NCBI GenBank assembly: GCA_907165275.2
Contig: OU015653.1
Span: forward strand, 5,982,001-6,046,000
Direction: 5' to 3'
DNA length: 64,000 nucleotides
Source: Zygaena filipendulae
Lineage: Eukaryota > Arthropoda > Insecta > Lepidoptera > Zygaenidae
Shown: piece after piece, positions 45,040 through 56,619 of the stretch
Numbering within the stretch: the first letter of the stretch is position 1
How the letters are laid out: each line of letters starts with the position of its first letter
Made by a program: the position numbers and the translations under genes
Notes under the pieces: model-generated
What the model was told of the DNA's origin: nothing
Database searches by the model: none
The model's input: the letters and a program-made list of their open reading frames with translations, nothing else

Positions 45040-45110
45040 ACTAGTTGTCCCTCGCGGTTTCACCCGCCGTAATTTCGAAGTTCCCGCGAGAATAAAAAAC
45101 TATACGCATA
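45040..45110 (-). mobile_element. Helitron-like 3' fragment
   Basis: The complement of CTAGT, a hairpin (GGCGGGTGAAACCGCGAGG) and a CGGGAACTTCG block, then truncated. Confidence 0.55.
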
Positions 45111-45334
45111 CACCTTCGTCTTGAATCACTATCTATTAAAAAAATCATCAGCAGCATCAATCTGTTGCGTAGTTTTTTAACCGACTTCCAAAAAGAAGGA
45201 GGTTCTATGTTCGATTGTCTGTATGTTTTTTTTCTTTTTTTATGTATGTTCACCGATTATTATTATTATTTATGATTATTCGAAGACGGTTGGACCGATT
45301 TGGAAAATTCTTTTTTGTTTGAAAGGGTATAGAA

Positions 45335-46795
45335 TAGAATAGAATCATTTATTACATATTATCAATGCCATAGTTACATTACTAATAAAAATGTCTTAGG
45401 ATAATATGATCGTCACTTAAAGAATAGTAATAATAAAAGTAATAAAAATGTCATTTAAATAAAAATAAAATTAGACATGTCAAAAGAAGTAAACTAAATA
45501 AAAATGGAAATCAATTCAATTGAAATTATGCGAATAATAATCTTTTAAACAATAAAATTCGTTATCTAACAAAAGATTCTTTAGCCGGCGGTAGAACGTT
45601 TCGTCAGATTCATTTTTTAAACTAGCGGGTAGCTTCTCGTTAAGAACTGGGCCAATCACACGCGGGTTTTTAGTGGCCAGTTGGGTCCGGTGGGGGACAC
45701 TCGCTAGTCTTCCCACGTTACGCAACGAACGCCCTCCGCACTCTCGACGGCTGAAGTGTTCAATATTTTTTCGGACGTATGAAATGATCTCAAACAGGTA
45801 AAGACTTGTCATTGTCATTATGCGGTGCTTAGCAAAGAGTGTCCTACAGGTTTGCCGGGATTTTATACCTGCCATAATGCGAACTGCGCGCTTTTGTAGA
45901 ACAAAAACGCGGTTGGATTCGGTCGAGTTTCCCCACAACAATATACCGTAAGACATCAATGAGTGGAAATGTGCAAAGTACGTCTTTCTTAGTACGACAC
46001 CGGAGATGAGTGGGCGCAATTTTCGCAGAGCGTAAGCTGCGCTACTAAGTTTGTCACAAAGTGATTGTATATGGATTTTCCAGTTAATATGTGAATCCAG
46101 TGTATAACCAAGAAACCTGCACGCGTGACTGACCGGAACAGGACTATCTATACAAACAGGCAATTCAACTGCTTTAGCCGAGAATACCATTAAGGTGGAC
46201 TTTGTTGAGTTGAGTATCAGTCCATTTGAAGAGAACCACTCTTGCAGCCGGGTATATGTAAAATTTATTTTATAGTTTAGCTGCTCATAAGTGTGGGCAC
46301 ATACCACAATCGTAGTATCATCAGCAAACAAGACAACTAGACCGTCTGTGATGAAGTGGGCAAGATCGTTAATGAATGCTAGAAATAGAGTATTCCCGAG
46401 CGAGGACCCCTGCGGAATACCGATCTTGACGTCTCCTGCCTCAGAACTGTATTTCTGACCATTAGCAGTTACCACTACGCGCTGCTTACGGCCCTCAAGG
46501 AAGGATTTTAGCAGCATGTGGGCATTGTCCTTTATGCCATATGAATTTAATTTTGCCAAAAGCAACTCGTGTTTGATGACGTCAAAAGCTTTAGTAAGGT
46601 CACAAAAAACGCCTGCCGTTTTATATCTGTCATCTATGCTCGTGAGTATAGAGTCTAATACTTGCTGTGCTGCGGCAGTTGTAGATTTTCCCTTTCTGTA
46701 TGCGTATTGTATTCTCCCAATTAGGTCCCATTTGTCGCCATGCCACGGGGGGAATACAACTGTTAACTCATTCTGGCATGCACGACATCCTTATC
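45335..46795 (-). mobile_element. 5'-truncated LINE with long uninterrupted RT frame
   Basis: The coding frame runs from about 46790 to 45516 (minus), roughly 424 codons without a stop. Order: WDLIGRIQYAYRKGKSTTAA; FCDLTKAFDVIKHELLLAKL; GIPQGSSLGNTLFLAFINDL; catalytic VVLFADDTT; then LNSTKS, FLGYTLD and HSLMSYGILLWGNS in the thumb/C-terminal region. This is the RT of a jockey-superfamily LINE. The endonuclease and N-terminal RT motifs are missing upstream of a stop at about 46790, so the copy cannot move by itself. The 3'UTR reaches about 45335 and ends in an AATGATTCTATTC-type tail. The unbroken frame suggests recent insertion. Confidence 0.88.
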
Positions 46796-46799
46796 ACCA

Positions 46800-47390
46800 T
46801 TAAGTAACTTATCACATATGTTGGATGAACCTCTCGTGTACATTTCACACTAACGATATCACGTTACTACTTTAAATCGAATCAGGGCTTTCTAACGTTT
46901 TACGTTCTTAACTCTGCCTGTACTGGCTACAGCTAGATACTTTAAGCCGCCGTGTGCTCATTAGACAGATCTATATTAATATTATACTAAAGCACCTGAA
47001 ATGGCACCTAACGTCGAGACCACACGTAGCCTGAAGCTCACGCGTTGCGTATGTATTGCTGGTCAACTCGACGTCAGCCCGATGGGCCTTAGCCGTAACT
47101 GGCCTCCTCCAAAACCCCTCACAGCCAGCCCAAACCACCGGATCCAATACGTCGGATCTTAACCCGAGCTGATTCGATAGCTCCAGGGTCGTGTTACACA
47201 ATTATTCACTTTAAGCTACGAGAGTTTCATCCGTCACGGTACAAAGAGTTAGAGAAGGCTATAACACAGTTATCCAATGATAAATTATCGGGACTCACCT
47301 GTGTACCTCTTCTCTCCGCGGTGAAACAATAATAACTGACAGAACGCTCTCTCAGCTCTCTGCCTTCACCTACTCTCGCTACGTCATGTA
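46800..47390. other. Intergenic, nothing identified
   Basis: GC content is somewhat higher than in neighbours and frames are short. Sequence around 46980-47200 shows no motif. Confidence 0.3.
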
Positions 47391-47392
47391 CC

Positions 47393-47441
47393 GTCTACCC
47401 CTCAGAAAAATAACTAAAGCATATTCTTCTGAGGTCTACCC
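47393..47441. mobile_element. Complete 33-bp mini-palindrome insertion, inverse orientation, perfect 8-bp target duplication
   Basis: GTCTACCC at 47393-47400 and 47434-47441 flanks 47401-47433. That element begins CTCAGAAAAATAACTAAAGC and ends ATATTCTTCTGAG, the reverse complement of the 21113-21144 copy with two changes. Confidence 0.87.
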
Positions 47442-47596
47442 GCATGCAAACGTCAAAACTGTTCAGTGTTCTGTCAAAACAAACGGGTAAAAGTTGCCGT
47501 AAACCCGTAAACAAAAACAGTTGTTACATATCGACATCACAGAGTTACTAAAGTCAGCCACTCACCATATATACAAATTCGCGGTGCTTTGCGACA

Positions 47597-48195
47597 CCAT
47601 TGCCACCAAGTCGGGATCTGATGATGGGATCTTGGAGAAATCGAGGGAACTCTTCAAAAATTATAGGCACACCTATAGCGATTTGGGTATTTTTTATATT
47701 AAATCGTTCATTTGCTTTTGGAAAGCAAAATTTTAAGAAGTGGAACTGATGACGAAGACCACAGATGGTCATCGGAACTACTCAACAATAATACGTATTT
47801 CACGGATTCCGATTGGAGCGATTTCAAAAATTGTTTTTTTTTTTGAAAGGGGATACGGGGATAAGGGGATACTCCCAAATTGATTCCATTGTCACCAAGC
47901 CGAGATCTGATGATGGGATCTTGGAGTAATCGAGGGAACTCTTCAAAAATTATAGGTACACCTATAGTGATTTTAGTATTTTTTATAGTAAATCGTTTAT
48001 TTGCTTTCGGATAGCAAAATTTGAAGAAGTAGAACTGATGATGAAGACCTCAGATGTTCATCGGAACTACTCAATAATAGGTATTTCACGGGTTTCGAAT
48101 CGTTAACTTTAATATGGTTTCTAAACAATTTATGCTCGTCACAATGTGTATGGTGAAGTGGAACTGATGGTGATGTACTAGGAGAACTCCTCAAC
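47597..48195 (+). repeat. Direct repeat, period 289 bp, plus a third partial unit
   Basis: 47597-47806 and 47886-48099 share CCATTG.CACCAAG, ATCTGATGATGGGATCTTGG and GAACTGATGA.GAAGACC. A third unit keeps only GAACTGATGGTGATG..GAACTCCTCAACAAT at 48158-48198. It is probably a LINE 3'UTR repeat. Confidence 0.7.
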
Positions 48196-48319
48196 AATTA
48201 ACGTCCCTGCGGCGTCGGGAAAAGCAATATTTTGTAAAAGGTGATGAGCAGTTGACATTAGGCTATTGTAACTTAGAGAAATTACGAACTAAGTCACTTA
48301 AAAGCTAGAAATAAACAAA

Positions 48320-48480
48320 ATTTTAACAAAAAAATTATAACCGACTTCCAAAAACACAAAATTAAAAAAGCTAAAAATAAAAAGCTAAACATAATAAAAT
48401 ACCGATTTAATCCAAAAGATAGAAAAACGCGTAATATTATTATTGTTTTTGGAAGTCGGTTTTAATTTTTTTGTTAAAAT
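48320..48480. mobile_element. Foldback element with ACCGACTTCC arms
   Basis: Arms of about 38 bp, AATTTTAACAAAAAAATTAT then ACCGACTTCCAAAAACA, are inverted around a 75-bp A-rich centre. The ACCGACTTCCAAAAA word also occurs alone at 45180. Confidence 0.75.
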
Positions 48481-48845
48481 TTTTCAAGATCTAAGCGTAC
48501 ATATACATAGGGACAGACGATTTGTTCCTGTTTCGCCTCAAGTTTTCGTCCCACATTCCTAAAAATTCTTGTTTCGCCCCGTGTTATTTTTTTATTCCTG
48601 TTTCGGATCACTTTATATAATGTTACTTTAGTGGAGTCAGAAAAAAAGCAGCGGGAAGCAACTTTGATTTCATATTATTAATATGATTTAAAATTATGTT
48701 ATTATTCTTGTCGCTTTTATTATTGTTTGAATTTTATCAAAATTGTTAAAATATTGATAAGAGAAGCATGATATTTATGTTTTTGAGCAAATAAAGTAGG
48801 TATTCTATTATTATTATCTATCTACTTACATCTTGTATATATCTA

Positions 48846-49085
48846 TATACTGGCTGTCCCCTGCGATTTCATCCGCGGTAATTTCGGAGTTCTCGCGGAG
48901 GTTGCGGGAAAAAAGTACTCTATGCCCTTCAGTTCCCGGGGAATTCCGGGATAAAAACTATCCTATCTTTTAAGTTGGACCATATTATAAATGGTTGCAA
49001 AATTTTATCAAAATCCGTTCAGTAGTTTCGCAGTCCATCGCGGACAAACAACGTGACATGTGATTTATATATATTAGATATATAT
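48846..49085 (-). mobile_element. Helitron-like element
   Basis: ACTGG instead of ACTAG, then the CCGCGGATGAAATCGCAGGGG hairpin region complement and paired GGGAATTCCGGGATAAAA blocks. It ends near TATATATTAGATA. Confidence 0.6.
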
Positions 49086-50600
49086 ATATAATCTGAATCG
49101 GAAACGGCTCCAACGAATTTAATTAAATTTGGTATGCAGGGGGTTTCGGATTAATCGATCTAGCAATAGTCTTCATTTTTGGAAAACGTCGTTTTATCCG
49201 TGTTTTCAGGCAATGAAAAATGAGTGTTTTTCTACGTAAAAACAGATGGCGCTATATACAAGGAGCGAAGCTCGGTGACCCAGATATTATAGATATTAAT
49301 TGTTGGTTAAAAAAGGTAGCGAGAAAAATATTTATATTTTATATTTATTCCCGTTGTCCCTGAAGTGGCGAGTGAAAAGCTTTTACCCTGCTGTTTTACG
49401 GTTGATAATAACCGACAAAAAAAGAAGGAGGTTCTGAATTCGACGCGTAAGTTTTTTTTCTTTTTTAAATGACAATGTAATAAAACTGTACATATAAAAA
49501 ATTGCCTTTCCGAAACTTTACTGTAGGTAGGTATTACATAACAGTGGTCAGTTACTTTTGAAAACTGTCGTGCTTTCCAGTTGTTTTATAAATTCGAAAA
49601 TTACTTTGTCACTTGGAAATAATACATAAAAAAGGCGCATTACATGGCCACACGTGGCTAGATGGAGGGACCCAGGAGTCGCTGACCGCACGAGCGTGGC
49701 CTCGCATCGAATCACTCGGATAACAAGACATCGCTTAGCTAATAGCTAAGAACTACCTTTATATTCCGGTAAGGTCGCGCACAGTCCAGTAACGTAACTA
49801 GTGAGCACCCGTCATTAGATATTCAACATGGCGAATGTTTTCGTATTTGTTAACAATTGTAATTTTTTGTCATTGTCATAAAGATACGTGTGTACATGCC
49901 TATATACACCGTATCTTTATGATACATTACAATACATCATGCTTTCCACGAATAATTTGCATTTGTAAAACAATGGTCCTTTCTTTTGCAAGGAATTATA
50001 ATTATTATGTTAGGAACTTAGGTGTTTACGACAGAGTACCTAATAATAGTACCTACATATTGATAAAATATAAAAGTTGAACAAAGTCTTTTAGACAGTT
50101 CAATCGTGCGGTAGATACATGAGAGGGAAGGGACCTATGTCGATGAGTTCTCGCATCGGCATCGTTCTCTCTTACAGTGAATAATATTGTAAATCTTTAC
50201 TTGTGTCAAAATAGGCCGGCTCAATAAGGTATTTTACACCATGTAAGAAAATAAATATAAAAAATTATGTATTTAAGAAGATAGATTTCGAAAACGTAAA
50301 CGATAAAATATCAATAGTTGTTCTTAAAAATGCAATGTGATATTTATAATAGGCTATTTCACTGTTGTTTGAATGTTGATATCCAATAATTACACTCGAA
50401 AATATCATGGATAAGCATAACATAAGCGAAAAAATCAATTGATCTGTTTAAAATATAAAATAGTTATAAACTGTTTAATTTTGACTGTGTCTGTCTCTTT
50501 CTAAAACGGAATCTTGTATGGCGGCTTTATGGCGGTTGTAGGGCGCTACAAGCCGAGTGACGTCACTATAATTGTAGTGCTTTCCTTGTCTAACTTGAAC
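49086..50600. other. Intergenic, little identified
   Basis: A GACAAAAAAAGAAGGAGGTTC word (49415) suggests a LINE tail. Open frames up to 81 codons look random. Confidence 0.3.
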
Positions 50601-50605
50601 TTTTA

Positions 50606-51655
50606 AAGAGTTTGTTTGTTTGTATACTTTATTGAGCATAAACAAAGTTTTTACAAGTTTATAAAATCAAAACAAATAGGTAATTTATGCTCAAACGCGG
50701 ACTTATCCCGCGAGGGGATTTCTTCCAGTCAACCTTTGAACAATCGAAAGGAATTGAAGTAAACATTGGCGGGAGAAGAGATAAATGAAAAGGAGGTTGA
50801 TAAACATAAAAATAATGGTTAAATAGAATCAAGACTAGGGATAAAAAAGGAAAGGAAATAAAAGAAAAGTTGTAAAATAAATAGATAAGAAAAAATAAGG
50901 AAGGCATAATGTATAAAAATATAAATGGACATAGATAAGCAATAATGTGTTAACCCACACTGGATTTTTTTTGAGTAAATCGTGTTTTAAAATTATAACG
51001 TCATTTTGTGTCAACATTTTTTATGTTCAACATTTAGTTACATATTTAAACAAATAATTAAAAAACGTTCTGTAACTCTCAATAAAGCGTTCTGTATCAG
51101 TAACTTTATTTTGTGGGTTAACATGTTATTGCTTATCTGCGTCCAAATAAAATATATATCTGCATATACAGTAATATATCAATACATAATAAACTACTGG
51201 GTACTTTCTGATAAGATAACATAATAATATATAAGAATATTTTATGATTAAAGAAACTCAACGCAGGCTGAGAAAATGCTTCCCAACTTCACTTTGAAGG
51301 AAGACAGGGATGGGGATTGGCGAATAGGGATAGGCAGTGAGTTCCAGAGCCTCGCAGCTAGAATAGTAAAGGACTTACTATAGGAGTAGGAATGGTGAAA
51401 AGGAATCTCAAGCGAGAAATTTATGCTTGAGCGAAGACGGCCGCCACTTTGCTGAGCAAGAAATTCAAAATTACGTCTGAGATAGTAAAGAGAGGAAGAA
51501 TTAAAGAGAATGGTGTGGAGAAGACAGAGGATATGAGAGTTTCGGCGGAGACGGGTGGGAAACCATTGTAGTTGTAGACGGAAGGCAGACACGTGGTCAA
51601 ATTTACGAAGCCCAAAAACATACCGAATGCAGACATATCTCTGAAAATACAAAAC
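50606..51655 (-). mobile_element. 3' end of a LINE (RT C-terminal fragment plus 3'UTR)
   Basis: The minus-strand frame 51652-51248 gives the region after the RT palm: IRYVFGLRKFDHVS, LRRNSHILCLLH, RLWNSLPIPIRQSPSLSSFK. It aligns with the C-terminal part of the LINE at 8897-10515 (IRFIYGLRKFDHVS, LRRNVHILH, LRNSLPDSLRQ). The 3'UTR ends CTCAATAAAGTATACAAACA near 50606. About 130 codons remain and it is interrupted by the foldback at 50934-51137. Confidence 0.8.
50934..51137. mobile_element. MITE inside the LINE 3'UTR
   Basis: GATAAGCAATAATGTGTTAA continuing to CCCACA, and its complement at 51112-51137, form inverted ends of about 26 bp around 150 bp. Confidence 0.7.
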
Positions 51656-51805
51656 ATATTTGTAAAAGAATAATGCTAATATTAATACATCAATATTATA
51701 CTATCTAATACATCAAGGTTTATAAAATAATAATAAAAAATAAACACTAAAATTCCCTATTCAATTTTTTAAATCGTAGTTTAATCGTAGTTTTTAATCT
51801 GTTTT

Positions 51806-52109
51806 TAGGGCCTATGCACACCACGTTTTTTAAACGCGCCGGCGCGCTTTTATCCTACAAAAGTCTACAGGCTGCGTCTGATTGACGTTCGTATCACGGG
51901 GTCGATTTTTGAATCGCTCGAATTACTATTCGCGCACGGAATTGCAAGATTCACGCGGAATTCTTAAAAAATGTATGAGGATTCGCAGGTGAATTCGCGA
52001 TTCCGTGCGTAAAACTAATTCGAGCGATTCAAAAATCGACCCCCACGTCTGTATCGCTACAAACGCGCGTCGACGGCGCGTTTAAAAAACGTAGTGTGCA
52101 TAGACCCTA
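51806..52109. mobile_element. MITE with long ends, hosting a second palindromic MITE
   Basis: Outer arms begin TAGGGCCTATGCACACCACG and continue to AAACGCGCCG, complemented at 52075-52109. At 51898-52044 lies an independent palindrome with GGGGTCGATTTTTGAATCGC arms and inner GCACGGAATTGC / GCGATTCCGTGC. Confidence 0.8.
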
Positions 52110-52114
52110 AGGTC

Positions 52115-53300
52115 CGAAACGCCATTCGCCATATTGGTAACGTCAATCCGTTAGTACCTACTTAGTACTACTTACTACTACTACTACTAACAATCTTTTT
52201 TCTGTACGAGAAGACGCGACGACGGCGCGGCGACATCGGCGTCGAAAATATTGTACCCGCATAGGTCGGTGCCAGCCATGGAGGACTCCATGGTGCCAGC
52301 TATTGAGATAATGGTCATTTTCAAAATATTACATGTCTGTGATTTTAATAAGTTACATAATCTAAGCCTTTAACCTACGGAAGGGCAATGACATCGAGCC
52401 TCGGTCGACGCTGACTTGTACGATGTGCCAAATGTGAATAATAACTATGTTAGTGCGCAACGGCCCACGTGGATGACATCATAAGTACAGTAAGTACTTA
52501 CGCGGTACTTACCGCACTCGGGCTCAGATCCTTGTTCACCTCTTTGAATCCAAATGCGCTCCTTAGGGTTTAATACTTACATTTCCAAGAGAAGGTATTG
52601 TAAATAAATATTATTAATACTAAGTATATCAAGAAGCATGCTAACTATCTATTGTATTATGCCCATACTAGTATAGTATTATGTTATCTGTGGCCCAACT
52701 AAACATTCATTGCATATGTATAAGTATGAAACAGACATACCTAACATAGGTACATAGAAAAATCTGATCGCGCAATTTTTTTGATGAATTTGAAGTTTTA
52801 TTAGTGTAGCCAGATAAATTCCCCACCTACCTATTAAAGTATTTGCCAACTCTCCCCAACGCCCATGGTTATAGGCAAAGACATTATTGATGCTTAAAGG
52901 TATTGAAGAATACTAACTGACACCGTATGCTTGTAAGATGATGGTGTTGGAACTATACCAACGTATTTATCCGTTGAATACAAATGATGATTATACAAAA
53001 AGAATAAGATTTATTGTCCGATTGCCGACGTAGTAACTAGTAACGTGATGTTTATGCAGCATTAGCACTACGACGCGACCAAATGCACGAACCACGGAAC
53101 CGACGCGACGCGACGTTGTATCACGTACAAAGTAGGTAGGTATAAGAAAATCAGTTTATAGCCATTGATACCCAGAATATTATCGTGATTGCTTCCGGTC
53201 ACATATTTTAAAGTTTCTTAGAAAATAACACTGGTATTGTTACATCGTTTCCTGTTAACATAGTTACTTTAACTACATATTTGCATGTTCTTTCGATAGT
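52115..53300. other. Intergenic, nothing identified
   Basis: Some GC-rich CGACGCGACG sequence lies at 52205-52245 and 53093-53115. No gene structure is seen. Confidence 0.3.
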
Positions 53301-53309
53301 GACTACCTA

Positions 53310-53434
53310 TATATTACTAATTTTGCATATACGTTGTCAGGGGTACAGAGAAGGATATAGGGTACTTTCTAGCCCGGAATCCCCGTGGGAACTACGAAAT
53401 TACCGCGGGTGAAACTGCGAAAACAGCTAGTAGT
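53310..53434 (+). mobile_element. Helitron-like 3' part
   Basis: TTTTGCATATACGTTGTCAG, then TACCGCGGGTGAAACTGCG and AACAGCTAGT. Confidence 0.65.
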
Positions 53435-53647
53435 TGTGTAAGTAGAACAACGTCCTCTAGCTATTTATCACTAAAGTCTCGGTTCCTAATTCCTATGGTT
53501 ACCCCTAGATGGCTATTGCTGTCTCGTTGTCTTTTTTAGTTTTATGTTTTATGCAGCACAAAATTAAATACTTGAACTTGCTATGTATAATTGTATAATC
53601 TATAATTATAATATTATATCATTTAATTATATTGATCACCTAAGTCC

Positions 53648-53836
53648 TAACGGCCGCACTCAGAGTCGTTTTAAAGATTACCTATTGTTAATTGGCATTT
53701 AACTAATCACGTTAAATTAGGTTAAATGCCAATTAACATTAATTTAATGAACTTCTCTGAGTGCGGCAGTTTTGTTTGTAAAATCTTTACTTAAAAATAA
53801 AATGAAGGTAAGTAATCATTAAAACGACTCCCGTAA
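53648..53836. mobile_element. Palindromic MITE (GCCGCACTCAGAG ends), copy C
   Basis: Left end TAACGGCCGCACTCAGAGTC. Part of the left arm is deleted relative to copies A and B, and the right end lacks TGAGTGCGG, leaving CGACTCCCGTAA. Confidence 0.75.
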
Positions 53837-53979
53837 TAAGTATCTAGGACCGGATGGTTGATTCAAGAATTTATCGTTTTAAGTCCTTTTATTTTATTTT
53901 TTTATTGGTTTTTAGCGTACCTATCCTAATAGGCATGTTGACTAATTTTTATTTTTTAGTCCGTCTTGTAGATTATTAA

Positions 53980-54197
53980 GAAATATTGGACACATATTTT
54001 TTCTTTTTTTACGTAATCAAAAAATAACGGCGATTGAGATTGAGTTGAAATTTCGCATGACGTCACTATTCTGATAGTTTGTATGGCTGTTTTAGCGGTT
54101 AGTGACGTCACGACCCCCTCACCCTAAACTTTAATGCGCTTTATCTCTGTATATTTTAATTAATTTAAAAAAGCAAAAAATGTCGTGTCTATTGTTT
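53980..54197. mobile_element. MITE with GGACACATATTTTTTC ends
   Basis: Imperfect inverted ends (AATATTGGACACATATTTTT and AAAAAATGTCGTGTCTATT) bound sequence also found at 13719-13920, with TGACGTCAC words inside. Confidence 0.6.
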
Positions 54198-54452
54198 TTT
54201 TATTTTCTAACTGACGGACTAATTAGAATTTTGATTTTCAAAAGTAGTCCACATCCCCATTGTCTTACAATTGTTTTTTTAATATGGGCAAACGGGCAGG
54301 TGGCAATTGTTTTTAATTTACAAGAGGCATGGCATGGTTACTGTAACGCTGTGAAATTTTTGTTTAATAAATATATAAATAAATCTAGTGGAGATAGCGA
54401 TATCGCGCTGAATGAGGCCAGCTTAAGAGTTTTGAGTCAACTTCTAGACTAA
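54180..54452 (+). pseudogene. Open frame of unknown origin, possibly a terminal exon
   Basis: A 90-codon frame starts inside the MITE end. The last 50 codons (EAWHGYCNAVKFLFNKY..ASLRVLSQLLD) have a protein-like composition. An acceptor-like AAACGGGCAG precedes them at about 54300, so it could be the last exon of a gene or an old transposase fragment. No family is recognised. Confidence 0.2.
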
Positions 54453-54519
54453 ACGTCGAAGACTGTTAATAGTGATGATGAAGAAGACGAAACAAAACGA
54501 GAAATTTACGTTTAATTAT

Positions 54520-54844
54520 TATGATCACTGTCACTGCATATTATAAAACAATGTCCTCCGCCGCGTCCGTCTATATGTTCGTGATAAACTGAAAAACTAC
54601 TGAACGGATTTTCATGTGGTTTTCACCAATAAATAGAGTAATTCTTGAGGAAGGTTTACGTATACCTACCTATATAAATAATTTGTCATGGTTTTGTGTA
54701 ATTTGGTTAAAGTATAACGACAATTGCTTGCAAAGTTTTAGTAGTAAATCAATGGGTACAGAGAAAGATTTAAAGTACTTTTTAGCCCGGAATTCCCGCA
54801 ACTCTCCGAAATTAACGTGGGTGGAACCGCGGGTAATGGCTAGT
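54520..54844 (+). mobile_element. Helitron-like element
   Basis: GCATATTATAAAAC..CTGAACGGATTTTCATG is followed by GTGGGTGGAACCGCGGGTAA and CTAGT at 54840-54844. Confidence 0.65.
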
Positions 54845-55110
54845 TTTTTATTTTCTGGGGGCACGGTAGTGCCCCCGCCAAGACAAGCCAGCGAAGCGCG
54901 ACTCGAAACGCTTCGTCGTTTTTTTGAACCCTTGTAACTTGGGTCTGGTCTGGATTATACCAGATAAAAAAAAATCGGGATATTATGTTGTCAATAGCAG
55001 ACTTATTAAAAATATTAAGTTTTAATTGCATAGCTTTCATACTTTAGATTTTATTGATAAGTATCTAAAAAACCCCGATTTCGTCACTGACTCACTGATG
55101 ATCATCGAAA
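54845..55110 (-). mobile_element. Interspersed element with GGGGGCAC hairpin, inverse of 30661-31055 family
   Basis: It starts immediately after the Helitron terminus with GGGGGCAC-GGTA-GTGCCCCC, then GCGAAGCGCGACTCG. It ends around CACTGACTCACTGATGATCA. Insertion directly at a Helitron 3' end is notable. Confidence 0.5.
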
Positions 55111-55200
55111 TTCTTAGCATACTTCCTAATGACCTAGGATAGGATACTTCCACTGATGATCATTAAAATTCTTAGGATACTTCCTAATAAACAACAAAAA
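55080..55200 (+). repeat. Direct repeat of about 45 bp, two copies
   Basis: CTGATGATCAT.GAAATTCTTAG..ATACTTCCTAAT occurs at about 55095 and 55153. Confidence 0.7.
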
Positions 55201-55299
55201 ATTATAAAACTTGTACCTTTTATTCTCCAACCCCTTAAATTAGGGGATGGAAGTTTATATGAGACTTCCGCAATTTTGACTTACAAAAAGAAATGAAAT

Positions 55300-55600
55300 C
55301 CCAACAAAAAAAATTTCATGTAAAATGTTGCCAAGCCGAGACCATATACCAGCACTTTCAAAAAGTTATCAGATCTTATGTAGAGCCATGCTTCTATCTC
55401 TACTACGCCCTAACTCTACAAGGTCTAACCTCACAAACTCTACACCTTAGCTAAAATATGTGGCTTGGCCGTTTACTTTAATACTTAGTCAGAACTTAAC
55501 TTTAATACTTATCCCAACAAAAACCATTTTCATGTAAAATGTTGCCAAGCCGAGACCATATACCAGCACTTTCAAAAAGTTATCAGATCTTATGTAGAGC
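55300..55600 (+). repeat. 87-bp direct repeats flanking a 126-bp spacer
   Basis: 55300-55386 and 55513-55600 both run CCCAACAAAAA..TTTCATG through GTTGCCAAGCCGAGACC to ATCTTATGTAGAGC and are almost identical. Confidence 0.85.
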
Positions 55601-56490
55601 GAGATCGGTTAAAGTGTATGTATTTTACATTTTTTCAACAAAATATTAACATTTACAATTAATACGTTTATAATATAATTGATATATATTCAGAGTGCTT
55701 TACATCTTAATCGACTAGCAATTGAGTGGGTGGGTAGGTAATGTAAAATAAGCCTTGAATCGACGGGTGCAACGACGATCTTAATCTGAACATACCTACT
55801 GACGTCTGGTTGATCTTAAAGGCCAAGGGGTCTTTTGATTCTGAACGAGTTGTCTTTGTTTTGTTCGTAGTTCGAGTGCGCTGTGGTGTACGGGTACATT
55901 GTGCTTCGCCCTGCTTCGCTGCACCCTTTAACTGCTGGGATTGTGTTGGGATGTTTTACTGATTCTTTTGGTTGCATGATTGAAACATCACTGGTTGAGA
56001 TAACGTAAAGTGTATTTAAATCGAACATAGATTGCCTTTAGAGTAGTTTTCAACTAAGTACTTCACGGCTGTATTGTGATCTTTTGCACCCAGTCTCATT
56101 TATGGAGTCCAACAGTATCATAGCAAAGTTAATGTGGAAAATTAATCACTTTCATCGCATTTATCACATTGATCGTATATACGTTTCACGTGCACTGCAC
56201 CGACTTCAAAACGATCAGTAGGTAGTAGGTTCATACCAATAATAATAATACATATTACGTGCATTTTTGTTTTTCGCATTAAATCGGTATTTTGTTATTT
56301 TGAACTTGTATTTTGTTAGTGCCTTTTTGGGGTGTTTTGAAGTCGGTTTTAATTTAATGTTTTGTCTTTCAATCGTAGTTTGAATGTTTGTTCTCAAAAT
56401 ACTCGATCGATAAACATTGTCTTTCACTATTCTCTATCTCGCGATCCTGCGCCGATTCTGTTAGTACTTGGCGTAAACTTAATAACACAG
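55601..56490. other. Intergenic, nothing identified
   Basis: An ACCGACTTCAAAACGATCAG / TTGAAGTCGGTTTTAATT inverted pair (56199 and 56337) marks a probable foldback of about 150 bp. The remainder is unassigned. Confidence 0.35.
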
Positions 56491-56497
56491 TATAATC

Positions 56498-56610
56498 TTA
56501 CGAGTATGTATTATAAATGCGAAAGTAATTCTGTGTATCTGTCTGTTACCTTTCCACGCCTTAACTACTGAACCGATTATAAAAGGCTTACGCGTTGTCA
56601 GGAGACTGCA
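56498..56610 (+). mobile_element. Helitron-like 5' end
   Basis: TATTATAAATGCGAAAGTAA, TCTGTCTG and an ACTACTGAACCGATTAT block, truncated before any hairpin. Confidence 0.55.
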
Positions 56611-56619
56611 GGAGTTCGA

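Noticed and set aside
47521..47736. 71-codon frame resembling a short protein
   Set aside because: The same DNA recurs 289 bp downstream with stops in frame, so it belongs to a tandem repeat.
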